DNA of 37,990 nucleotides, from positions 1-37,990 of the IMG/VR virus record IMGVR_UViG_3300037099_000441; one strand, written 5' to 3'. Source of the stretch: a virus. Of the stretch, positions 1-6,679 are shown in pieces. The notes under the pieces were generated by a model that was given only the letters and a program-made list of their open reading frames with translations, had not been told where the DNA came from and made no database searches. A program made the translations under genes and the position numbers. Every line of letters begins with the position of its first letter. Position 1 is the stretch's first letter.

Positions 1-67
1 GAAGCGTGCGCAGCAAAGCGTACGAATCGGGGTTGTGTAGAACGCTGATAGGTGTGTGGTCGGTCAT
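1..67 (-). CDS. Start of an unknown gene, cut by the window edge
   Basis: ATG at 67 overlaps the stop of the DNA polymerase gene (ATGA, 67-64), so this is the next gene of the same operon. The visible N-terminus reads MTDHTPISVLHNPDSYALLR and continues past the window edge. No function can be read from about 22 residues. The reading rests on the overlap alone, which is the usual gene junction in this genome. Confidence 0.6.
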   Translation of the reverse strand, partial: MTDHTPISVLHNPDSYALLRTL

Positions 68-1935
68 GGCGAGCCCTCGGCTTTCTTATCCCACGGGATT
101 ACGCGCCCGTCAAGGTCATAGGCCAATTCTGCGTTTTTCGACCATCGCCGCATGCATACGCCTTCCGTGTGGGCGGGCACCCGATGCAGATACATGTTCG
201 CGCCTTCGGCCATAAGGCGTTCCAGCTCGATAAGCCCTTCGTGAGCCCCTCCCGCGACAATTTCTACTATGATTTCGTCGTGAACGAAAGCCACAACGTG
301 CGAACCGTAGAGCGGTGACGCGGGTTCGGTATAGCAAGCGCGTGTCACGCGCCACAAGGCTTCTTTAGCGGCGTCCGCGCCAAGGCCCTGGAAACGGCCA
401 TTGCACAAGGACGTGTACCTAGAACGGCGCCACCTGTTGACGAAAAGCGCTTCCTCCTCCCCGGTGTCACCGCCAGCCACCAAAGCCGAAGCCATGCGGA
501 AGTACTCGACCATTTCTGGATCGGATTCCAGCCACATAGCCTTGAACCGGTACGCCTCGGCTTCCGTGATTGTCACGCCGTAGGAGTTCTTCGCGTAGGC
601 CACGAATTTCTCCGCGCCTAGACCACCCGGATAGCCGAAGTTGATAGCCTTTGCTGCCCGGCGCGCATCCTTACACGTCTGGTCTTTGGCTTTGATGCCC
701 GCCTTGACATCGTCGTAGCTCATGTGTAGCATCTTTGATGCCATCTCAGAATGCACGTCGATTCCGGCGTTCAACCGCTCGGCCAAGCGGGAGAACCCTA
801 TGCGCTCCAAGCACCACACGGCCCTTGTGTGCAACTCCAGCGCCGAGTAGTCGGCCGCGATGAATACGCAGCCCTCGCGAGGGGTGAAACACTCTCGGAT
901 ACCTGCGCCCCTGTTCACTGCTTGGATGTTAGGCGCCGATGCCGTGGTACGAAACGTGTCCGCGATATCGTAGCGGGGTTGGATCGGAGCATCGAAACCC
1001 TTACGGAGCATGGCGATGTCGTTGGCCAAAGTCTTGCGAACCTTCAGGAACCGGGAATACTGGCCCATGATCGACCCATCGGGGAACCTATCGCAAGCCT
1101 CGGAAGATAGGGACACCGCGCCCCCATTAGTTCGACCTATGGGGAGACCTTCGGCCAAGCATTCCTGCTCCATGAGTGCCATGGCAGCCTTCGTGTTAGC
1201 CGTGCCGTCGGGGCGTACGATACCTGCCCGGCAAAGGTCCCCGACAAGCTCGACGCGCTCCGCTTCCAGCTCCGCGGCTACGTCTTCAACGGCCTCGGGG
1301 TCCGTGTGGAGTCCCCAACATGAGGACAGATGAAGCGCGAAAGCGGCGCGCGCCTGGCGGAATTGATCGGATAAAAGGGGTCGCCCCGTCGAAGCCGCTA
1401 GTTCGTCTTGCCTCTGGTAACAGGCCAACGCGTAGAATGCGTCGGACAGAGCGTAATCGAGGGCACCTTGCGGCCACTTGGACGTGTCGGGCTCGTTATC
1501 AAATTCGGAATATCGCAGGCACCAGATGTCCTTCTCAAGCTGGACTCCGCAATGTCGCCGCGTGAGCGCCTCGAGAGTGTAATTTATCGCGTGAAACACC
1601 CCGCCGGAATCCTGGTAGGATCGATATTCCCCTTTTGCGATCTGCAACAGCTGGTCACGAATCTTCGTGTCCGTGACTTGGTCGCGATCGTACTTCCTAA
1701 AGATGGCGGGCAAAAGGTCTGGCCACTGCGCCGCGATGACGCCCATGTCGTAAGCCACGTTGTGTCCCACGAGTACGTTGTCGGCTTGGAGCCACCCTTC
1801 GATTACGGGGCGTGCGTGGGCGCGATGTAGGATAGCCGGGGCCGCGCCTTCGTCCTGCCATTGCAGGCATACCAGGGTCGGCGCTAGGCGTCCCGGTCCG
1901 ATTAGGTGCGTCTCCGTATCGAACGCCGTTATCAC
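64..1935 (-). CDS. Family A DNA polymerase with 3'-5' exonuclease domain
   Basis: Replicates phage DNA. The N-terminal exonuclease domain shows DxE in FDTET (D6, E8), Exo II in GHNVAYD (D63) and Exo III YALSD (Y161, D165). The polymerase domain shows motif A ADYSALEL (D362), motif B with R425, K429 and F433 followed by GYPGG, and motif C FVHDE (D553). F433 sits at the O-helix position that discriminates against dideoxynucleotides in E. coli Pol I. No 5'-3' exonuclease domain is present, as usual in phage enzymes; 623 residues is a normal length. It starts at GTG 1935, whose last two bases with the next base form the stop of the upstream small ORF (GTGA). The motifs are seen directly; the role follows from the family. 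Confidence 0.97.
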   Translation of the reverse strand: MITAFDTETHLIGPGRLAPTLVCLQWQDEGAAPAILHRAHARPVIEGWLQADNVLVGHNVAYDMGVIAAQWPDLLPAIFRKYDRDQVTDTKIRDQLLQIAKGEYRSYQDSGGVFHAINYTLEALTRRHCGVQLEKDIWCLRYSEFDNEPDTSKWPQGALDYALSDAFYALACYQRQDELAASTGRPLLSDQFRQARAAFALHLSSCWGLHTDPEAVEDVAAELEAERVELVGDLCRAGIVRPDGTANTKAAMALMEQECLAEGLPIGRTNGGAVSLSSEACDRFPDGSIMGQYSRFLKVRKTLANDIAMLRKGFDAPIQPRYDIADTFRTTASAPNIQAVNRGAGIRECFTPREGCVFIAADYSALELHTRAVWCLERIGFSRLAERLNAGIDVHSEMASKMLHMSYDDVKAGIKAKDQTCKDARRAAKAINFGYPGGLGAEKFVAYAKNSYGVTITEAEAYRFKAMWLESDPEMVEYFRMASALVAGGDTGEEEALFVNRWRRSRYTSLCNGRFQGLGADAAKEALWRVTRACYTEPASPLYGSHVVAFVHDEIIVEIVAGGAHEGLIELERLMAEGANMYLHRVPAHTEGVCMRRWSKNAELAYDLDGRVIPWDKKAEGSP

Positions 1936-2114
1936 TTAGACGCCTCGGTCGAAGCGGTCCGAGCGATCCACCCGTCACATTCTTCTTGCAGCTCCAAAGC
2001 TTCTTCCAGGGCTTGAAAATAAGCCTCAAAAAGAGCGGCTACGAGTTCGTTATCCACGCGTTGCCCGTTCACAAGGGCGTGTCTAATAGCTTCGAGTTGA
2101 ATCATGGTCAGCAT
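1932..2114 (-). CDS. Small acidic unknown protein upstream of the polymerase
   Basis: Sixty residues, predicted helical and acidic in the middle (runs such as EALELQEECD). Not recognised. A strong Shine-Dalgarno, GAAGGAG, lies 7 nt before ATG 2114, which decides this start over ATG 2105. The stop overlaps the polymerase GTG start (GTGA), so translation of the polymerase is probably coupled to this ORF. It could act only as a coupling leader or be a polymerase partner; nothing in the sequence decides between these. Confidence 0.75.
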   Translation of the reverse strand: MLTMIQLEAIRHALVNGQRVDNELVAALFEAYFQALEEALELQEECDGWIARTASTEASK

Positions 2115-2136
2115 GTGCGTACTCCTTCTTTCTTCG

Positions 2137-2209
2137 AGCCGTGGCCCGGAATCGAACCGGGCCTTGCCCCCAGGGCGCGGCTATCGTGTCTTACGCCGCG
2201 ACGTACGGC
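2137..2209 (-). ncRNA. tRNA-like element (degenerate tRNA-Gly-like fold)
   Basis: Read on the minus strand, 73 nt fall on standard tRNA numbering. Positions 49-65 form a perfect T-arm (CCCGG-TTCGATT-CCGGG) with T54 T55 C56 and A58. Acceptor positions 1-5 (GCCGT) pair with 68-72 (ACGGC), leaving two mismatches at 6-67 and 7-66. Positions 34-36 read GCC (Gly). The middle is poor: no GG in the D-loop, C33 instead of U33, and a weak anticodon stem. The 5' third overlaps the 3' end of the upstream coding gene (stop at 2191). It could be a decayed tRNA, a tRNA-mimicking RNA element, or a captured tRNA 3' end of the kind used as an attachment site. The T-arm is certain; a working tRNA is unlikely. 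Confidence 0.4.
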
Positions 2210-2664
2210 GAGAACGTGTGGACCGTGAAGACCTTCGACGGGTCGTCACGTAGCGGTTTGGCCAACGTTTGCACGTGGACCTTGGCGCCTGCCGCGGGGT
2301 TCTTGACCTCGTCAACAAGACTGTTGAGGAGACTATCCTGCTGGGGCTTGATCTCCTTTTCGATCTTGACCGCGTCCCTTGCTGGGTCGAGACCCATGAG
2401 GGCGTACAGCAGGCCGATGACCGCACGCGCACCCGTTTCGGAGCGCTTGCCTTGCTCGATCTTCTGGTACCACGAATATTCCGAGCCGACCTCGACGGCA
2501 GGCAGATTGCTCGACAGGATCTTGAACTCGGCTACGAAGGCTTGGCCCTTCTCGCCGGAAATGTGCTTGCATACGGATATCTGCAAATCCCCTCGAAAAT
2601 TCGAGGGGAGGTAGGGCAGGCGACGGGACGGGTCGAGACCGTTAGTGTTGGAAAAAAGCGCCAT
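2191..2664 (-). CDS. Putative single-stranded DNA-binding-like phage protein
   Basis: 157 residues. The pattern of a short beta strand (FRGDLQISVCKHI), then QAFVAEFKILSSN, then VGSEYSWYQKI, followed by a helix ending in LLYALMGLD, resembles an OB-like family often found beside phage replication genes and suspected to bind ssDNA. The replication-operon context supports this, but no catalytic or diagnostic residue exists to prove it. It lies 8 nt after the 67-aa gene and has no clear Shine-Dalgarno, so it may depend on coupling. The tRNA-like element overlaps its last codons. Function is inferred; the gene itself is secure. Confidence 0.7.
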   Translation of the reverse strand: MALFSNTNGLDPSRRLPYLPSNFRGDLQISVCKHISGEKGQAFVAEFKILSSNLPAVEVGSEYSWYQKIEQGKRSETGARAVIGLLYALMGLDPARDAVKIEKEIKPQQDSLLNSLVDEVKNPAAGAKVHVQTLAKPLRDDPSKVFTVHTFSPYVAA

Positions 2665-2672
2665 TGTAGTGC

Positions 2673-2876
2673 CTATTCTTTCGTTGGGGTGACTTGTGAC
2701 AAGTAGATGTCGTGTACCCGGGTACCATACCCGGGCGGGAAGCCTAACTTTAGGGCGCGCTCTTCAACGGCCAGCGTCGTAATGCGCCCGCGTGTCACGG
2801 CCCAGCGATCCGCAAGAGCCGTGATAGTGTTGTCGTCGTGTTGTAACTGGGTCAGCCATCTGTTGAATGAGAGCAT
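2673..2876 (-). CDS. Small unknown protein, possible helix-turn-helix
   Basis: 67 residues starting MLSFNRWLTQL. The stretch ITALADRWAVTRGRITTL has the look of a helix-turn-helix, so DNA binding is possible but unproven. The start is fixed by a promoter whose -10 box TATAAT ends 6 nt before ATG 2876; a longer frame upstream would run through the promoter. It heads a transcript with the ssDNA-binding-like gene and the polymerase. Confidence 0.7.
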   Translation of the reverse strand: MLSFNRWLTQLQHDDNTITALADRWAVTRGRITTLAVEERALKLGFPPGYGTRVHDIYLSQVTPTKE

Positions 2877-2910
2877 ATCGTCATTATAGCCAGCGCGATC
2901 TAGAGCGCAA
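2877..2910 (-). promoter_or_regulatory. Leaderless promoter for the 67-aa gene
   Basis: Minus strand: TTGCGC (2910-2905), 16 nt, TATAAT (2888-2883), 6 nt, then ATG at 2876. Transcription would begin at or next to the A of ATG. It is nearly identical to the promoter at 3254-3287, and it overlaps the end of the upstream gene. Confidence 0.8.
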
Positions 2911-3253
2911 GTGACTCTTGACGGCCGAACTTGATTATTATGTCGCGGTAGCGGTCGTGGTCGGACGTCAAGGCCACCAGGAACGGGTGGGCGCAAAGCC
3001 CGTTCAGTATGCCCAAGGCGGACACGGTCTCGGGGTGCTGCCCTTGCTGGGTGTGCGACCCGTAGACCGCCCGTGTAAGTATTTCGGGATGGTAGGCCGT
3101 CTGCCGATCACAAAGAAACCTCGCGGAAAAAACTTTGCTAATGTCTGCGGCTACCTCGGGGGAGTAGGCCAGCAGCTTGTTCAGTCTGTCGATTAGCTCC
3201 TCTTGAAATATAATTTCGCGGAACGCCGGGTCGTTTCCTTGAGATGTACTCAT
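2900..3253 (-). CDS. Conserved phage hypothetical (LGILNGL family)
   Basis: 117 residues. Features such as LNKLLAYSPEV, then an alanine/cysteine helix, then SALGILNGLCA and a C-terminal IIIKFGRQ, recall a recurrent hypothetical family of phage replication regions with a VGLLGVLNGL-type signature. No catalytic motif and no known role. It is transcribed from its own promoter, which ends 6 nt before ATG 3253. The family likeness is from memory, so treat it as tentative; the coding call is firm. Confidence 0.75.
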   Translation of the reverse strand: MSTSQGNDPAFREIIFQEELIDRLNKLLAYSPEVAADISKVFSARFLCDRQTAYHPEILTRAVYGSHTQQGQHPETVSALGILNGLCAHPFLVALTSDHDRYRDIIIKFGRQESLAL

Positions 3254-3287
3254 GCGGTCATTATAGCCATCGAGATCCCGAGCGCAA
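3254..3287 (-). promoter_or_regulatory. Leaderless promoter for the 117-aa gene
   Basis: Minus strand: TTGCGC (3287-3282), 16 nt, TATAAT (3265-3260), 6 nt, ATG at 3253. Both hexamers and the spacer end GATGGC/GCTGGC match the promoter at 2877-2910. It lies across the last codons of the SNF2 helicase gene. Confidence 0.8.
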
Positions 3288-4964
3288 GATATTTTCGGGC
3301 CAGTCGATATCGGCCAAGCTGATTTTCAGCTCGAAGCCGAGCAAGTCTTTCTTGACGGACGCTGACGCCAGAGCGCGCGGGATGGCCTCGAGATGCTCAC
3401 GGCAACCGATCATGACGTCGACGTTTACCGTATCTTCCTTCTGCCCGCGTCGGTGCGTTCTGCCGATGACTTGCTCAAGCTTCTCGGCGTCGGCAGGGCA
3501 CGCCGTCAAGAGGTTATCGCACCATTTGCCCTGTAAATTACGTCCTTCGCTATTCGCGGCCACGGACGCTATAATAGGGCCGTCGGCGTCTTCGATGAAC
3601 GTCCCTTTGGCGTCCAAGCCTAGCTGGCGGAAATACGAGCCACCGGACTCCTTAGCCAAACGATCCCCGAAGGCGCCGTGCTCCACCCAGGCAATGCCTT
3701 GCGGGTGCTCGGCTAGCCACGTCTTCGCCAAGCCTATGGCCGTATGGTCGTGCCATACGCAACGTGTCTTCGCGTCGAACGTAGGCTCTATCCGGTGCCA
3801 AGATTCCCAACATCCGTACGGATCGGGGACATCACCTCGGGCGACGGCCATGCGGACTTGCAACTCCGAATCGATTCCGGCGCGCTCGTAATCCGGTTCG
3901 GCTAGTATCTCCCGGCAAAGCTTCGCCCATGCCTTGCGCGCGTCCAGCCACTCTTGAGGGGGTTCGGGGAAAAACTCGTAATGAAACCCGAGGGCTATCT
4001 GCCTAGCCACGGCCCACGCCTGCATGGCCTCGGTCAGCGCCCACCCGTTCGGCTTGCACATAGTCTCCCGGAGGATGCGAAAATTATCTTCCGTGGCCGG
4101 GGAACAAGCATACTCGGTGCCTACTATGCTCAGTGAGCCCTGATACTCGTCCTTCGCATCCGAGATAACGATGCCGGACGTGGCCGAACAGCGAGCGAAG
4201 AACACCTTGCGCGCTACCGCGTTCTCGTCTTCCCCCTCGGGGCGCCGACCGGGCATCAAGTCGAGCAACACACCCGGTTCCCGCTTCGTGAAGGCGTTGT
4301 TATCTTCGTCGAGTGCTTCCGCCCATTCCGTGAGCTCGTGCGCGTAGTGCGGGAGAACCGAGCGGGCCTTGTGCGACCATTCCAGCAAATGCGCAAATTC
4401 TTTGATGGATCGCTTCATGATCGTGCCGGACATCACGACAACAATCGTAGCCGGGTGCGCTCGTAAGTACCGGGCCACGCGCCGCGTGACAGCAGCCTTA
4501 GAGTTCTTCAGACGATGGCCCTCGTCGGCTATGATTAGATCCGGGGGGTTCAGGTCCAAGTAAGCCGAGCCGGATACGCGGCCCAGCGTCTCGTACGACA
4601 TGATGCGCAAGTGCTTTGCGACGTTCCAGTCGCGGGCGTAGCGCAGTAGCTCCCGTTTCGTCTTCTCGATAAGCTTCGCCGGGAGAATGAGCAACGGAGA
4701 TCGGGACTGTAGCACCCGAGGCGCGAGAAAAGAGCAAAGCGTCTTGCCACCGCCGACTCGGATAGGCGCGAAGAGCCCGCCCGACAGCCCCAGGTCGTAT
4801 AGTGCTTTGGCTTGAACGTCTAGAAGGGTCTGGGAGCCTTCCGGAGACTTGAGCAGTCGCGTCATAAGCCCTGTCAAGTCGTCCGGATAGGCTCCCCGAA
4901 GGGGCAGGGCTCTTATCCGCAAGAAATCCGGAGAAGACGCGACGGGTGCCTTGCCCCAACCCAC
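3261..4964 (-). CDS. SNF2-type DEAD-like DNA helicase/translocase
   Basis: 567 residues. The N-terminal RecA-like domain has Walker A VGGGKT (about 70-75), motif II DEGH (147-150) and MSGT (178-181). The C-terminal domain carries motif VI GRTHRRGQ (about 501-508), typical of SNF2-family translocases. ATP-driven remodelling or unwinding during phage replication or recombination is the expected role. It starts at GTG 4964, directly after the stop of the nuclease gene (4966), with no strong ribosome site, so it is probably translated by coupling. The promoter of the next gene is embedded in its 3' end. Confidence 0.93.
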   Translation of the reverse strand: MGWGKAPVASSPDFLRIRALPLRGAYPDDLTGLMTRLLKSPEGSQTLLDVQAKALYDLGLSGGLFAPIRVGGGKTLCSFLAPRVLQSRSPLLILPAKLIEKTKRELLRYARDWNVAKHLRIMSYETLGRVSGSAYLDLNPPDLIIADEGHRLKNSKAAVTRRVARYLRAHPATIVVVMSGTIMKRSIKEFAHLLEWSHKARSVLPHYAHELTEWAEALDEDNNAFTKREPGVLLDLMPGRRPEGEDENAVARKVFFARCSATSGIVISDAKDEYQGSLSIVGTEYACSPATEDNFRILRETMCKPNGWALTEAMQAWAVARQIALGFHYEFFPEPPQEWLDARKAWAKLCREILAEPDYERAGIDSELQVRMAVARGDVPDPYGCWESWHRIEPTFDAKTRCVWHDHTAIGLAKTWLAEHPQGIAWVEHGAFGDRLAKESGGSYFRQLGLDAKGTFIEDADGPIIASVAANSEGRNLQGKWCDNLLTACPADAEKLEQVIGRTHRRGQKEDTVNVDVMIGCREHLEAIPRALASASVKKDLLGFELKISLADIDWPENILRSGSRWL

Positions 4965-4965
4965 G

Positions 4966-5919
4966 TTAGACTCGTTCCACTACGACGCGAGCGGCCGATA
5001 GGAGCAAGCTCAAACAGAGCATCGCTTCCGGTGTGCCAGGGTGGCCAACTAGGATATCCGCCCCTTGGTACTCAGACGAAAGGAGACGCTCGAAGGTCTC
5101 AAGCATCATCGCGTTAGCCTTGTACCCGTAGTTCTTATAGTACTTGTCCTCGCCTACTTGTGCACGCGCTCGCGCCCAAATAAGCTCGAACGTTACTAAG
5201 GTGCCGCCACTCGGTCGGCACCCGAGGAACAGAACGCCTAGCTGAACCGCTCCGATAGGCTCGGGGGCGGCATCGGCAAGGGGCGCGGGTGGGGCGCGGT
5301 CGAGTTGCAGACGTCCGGGGGCGGCATCGGCAAGGGGCGCGGGTGGGGCCCCGAGCGGGGTCGCGGGCGCGGTCACGAGAGGGGCCACGGGTGGGGCAGG
5401 GGGCGAGGGTGGGGCAGGGGGCGGAGGCGGAGCCGCGGCAAGAGTCGCCTTATTCTTAGCCCCCGGTGGACGCCCAGGCTTTCGCGGCGGTGGGTTGATG
5501 GCCACGTTAGAAGGTAAATCGGGCGTGGTAGCGGGCGGCGGCGGGGGCTGCGGGGGCTGCGGGGGCGGTGAGGCAACGGCGGCGGTGTCCGAAGGGTCGG
5601 GCACCACGAACGCCCCTTCCACCTTGCCGAATTGATTGAAGATCACCTTCTGGAATTGTGACAATTCGCCGTAGTATTTGCTCGGAAGACTTTCGTCTTG
5701 CGTGTCCACGAACGAGAAGCCTGCCGGAATGTCGGCGTCAGCCGCAGGCGCCGGAGGGGAAAAAGCGACGGCTGCAGGCGCCGGAGGGGAAAAAGCGACG
5801 GCCGCAGGCGCCGGAGGGGAAAAAGCGACGGCCGCAGGCGCCGGCATCTCAAGCGTGGGTCGGGCCGGGGTGGGGGCACTGGCCGCTTGTAGCCGTGAAA
5901 GGAAATCGTTTGATGACAT
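4966..5919 (-). CDS. Nested product: Pro/Ala-rich protein from an internal start
   Basis: In-frame internal ATG at 5919 (MSSNDFLSRL, residue 237 of the full fusion) preceded by AGGAG (5932-5928) with 8 nt spacing, one of the best ribosome sites in the region. It falls right after the Fe-S cysteines, where a Cas4-like nuclease would normally end. The product would be 317 residues: low-complexity linker, AT-hook-like motif, and a C-terminal unknown domain. The simplest reading is two former genes fused by loss of a stop codon, with the second start kept. Confidence 0.55.
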   Translation of the reverse strand: MSSNDFLSRLQAASAPTPARPTLEMPAPAAVAFSPPAPAAVAFSPPAPAAVAFSPPAPAADADIPAGFSFVDTQDESLPSKYYGELSQFQKVIFNQFGKVEGAFVVPDPSDTAAVASPPPQPPQPPPPPATTPDLPSNVAINPPPRKPGRPPGAKNKATLAAAPPPPPAPPSPPAPPVAPLVTAPATPLGAPPAPLADAAPGRLQLDRAPPAPLADAAPEPIGAVQLGVLFLGCRPSGGTLVTFELIWARARAQVGEDKYYKNYGYKANAMMLETFERLLSSEYQGADILVGHPGTPEAMLCLSLLLSAARVVVERV

Positions 5920-6627
5920 CGTGTGTTCTCCTAGGAAAAGTGGGGGCTTGCACCTATGCCTATGGGGGCATCCCCTATAGTTGCTGCAAGCGTTGAAGTT
6001 AGGTAAGAGTGTAAGGACGTACGAAGGCTTGTCAACGATATTCGCCGAAGCGTTCGCAGCCGCTTGCATTTCGTCAGCGAAGGATTCCAGCACGGCGAAA
6101 CCGCGCTCTGCTTCCGCGCGGGACATCACGTAGTCGACCGGGAGCGCCCGGTGCGGCGTCCTCTTGAGCAGGTAGAGCCACCTGAGACGGCACGCCTCGA
6201 GTTCCGGGTGCCGCCGAAGCTCGAACGTGGCGTATAGTAGCGCTTGCGGGTCTACTCTTAGGTCCTTGGCATACTTGAAATCCGATGTCGTCTTGTAGTC
6301 GATGACATACCCGGGCGACGGTACTAGATCCAATCTGCCTCGCCAGGCGTGCCGCCCCCGCAGGTCGAGAGCTCCCTCTACTTCCGCTTGTGGTCCCCAT
6401 AGCGGCACGACGTAAGGCAGCGCCTCCGCCGCGACGGCCTCGGCAGGATCAAGTAGATTGGGCTCTGGATGACCGCCATCCTTTGCCCATCGCTCTAAAA
6501 TAGCATGAACGCGACCGCCGAAATCGGTGTCCACCGTCGCGGGTTGCTCAAAGTCAGCAAAATACTGGAACCCCGCGGCTCTGTTACACGATATCCAGAG
6601 GGCAATGCGCGACGCGGAAAAGATCAT
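4966..6627 (-). CDS. Cas4-like PD-(D/E)XK nuclease fused to a Pro/Ala-rich protein
   Basis: 553 residues. Residues 1-230 form a RecB/Cas4-like nuclease: H41, D100, D110 and K112 (in VIDYKTTS) are the catalytic set. C14 with C214, C220 and C226 match the four cysteines of the 4Fe-4S cluster in Cas4/AddB nucleases. It would trim DNA ends in recombination. Residues 237-460 are Pro/Ala-rich with 10-residue repeats and an AT-hook-like RKPGRPPGAKNK. The last 95 residues form a folded-looking unknown domain with a QLGVLF segment resembling clamp-binding peptides. The start is fixed by a promoter 6 nt upstream. An internal Shine-Dalgarno and ATG at 5919 suggest the tail is also made alone. Confidence 0.9.
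   Translation of the reverse strand: MIFSASRIALWISCNRAAGFQYFADFEQPATVDTDFGGRVHAILERWAKDGGHPEPNLLDPAEAVAAEALPYVVPLWGPQAEVEGALDLRGRHAWRGRLDLVPSPGYVIDYKTTSDFKYAKDLRVDPQALLYATFELRRHPELEACRLRWLYLLKRTPHRALPVDYVMSRAEAERGFAVLESFADEMQAAANASANIVDKPSYVLTLLPNFNACSNYRGCPHRHRCKPPLFLGEHTMSSNDFLSRLQAASAPTPARPTLEMPAPAAVAFSPPAPAAVAFSPPAPAAVAFSPPAPAADADIPAGFSFVDTQDESLPSKYYGELSQFQKVIFNQFGKVEGAFVVPDPSDTAAVASPPPQPPQPPPPPATTPDLPSNVAINPPPRKPGRPPGAKNKATLAAAPPPPPAPPSPPAPPVAPLVTAPATPLGAPPAPLADAAPGRLQLDRAPPAPLADAAPEPIGAVQLGVLFLGCRPSGGTLVTFELIWARARAQVGEDKYYKNYGYKANAMMLETFERLLSSEYQGADILVGHPGTPEAMLCLSLLLSAARVVVERV
5263..5349 (-). repeat. 33-bp direct repeat in the Pro/Ala-rich region
   Basis: A 33-bp unit occurs at 5263-5295 and 5317-5349, encoding APPAPLADAAP in the fusion protein. 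It is an in-frame coding repeat, likely length-variable between relatives. Confidence 0.85.
5744..5843 (-). repeat. 30-bp tandem repeat (about 3.3 copies) in the fusion protein
   Basis: Units at 5744-5773, 5774-5803 and 5804-5833 plus a partial copy encode a 10-residue AFSPPAPAAV repeat. Copies differ by at most one base, so expansion is recent. Confidence 0.9.
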
Positions 6628-6662
6628 AACGAGTCTTTACGCCTTGACAGCCCCCGCGTCAA
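6628..6662 (-). promoter_or_regulatory. Leaderless promoter for the nuclease gene
   Basis: Minus strand: TTGACG (6662-6657), 17 nt, TAAAGA (6639-6634), 6 nt, ATG at 6627. The spacer holds a plus-strand TTGACA (6644-6649), so an inverted TTGAC pair sits between the divergent genes. A convincing plus-strand -10 was not found. Confidence 0.7.
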
Positions 6663-6679
6663 GGACCAAGGTGTGTGCA

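Noticed and set aside
5305-5996. Gly/Arg- and Lys/Arg-rich plus-strand frames opposite the Pro/Ala region
   Set aside because: Complement of coding repeats; no start signals.
6495-6505. CTAAAAT followed by ATG on the plus strand
   Set aside because: Gap of 3 nt and a meaningless frame inside the nuclease gene; chance copy.
4966-6627. CRISPR adaptation protein, as suggested by Cas4 likeness
   Set aside because: No cas1, cas2 or array nearby; phage Cas4-like nucleases usually serve replication and recombination.
6644-6679. Plus-strand promoter for the primase gene
   Set aside because: TTGACA is present, but no acceptable -10 box follows at 16-19 nt.
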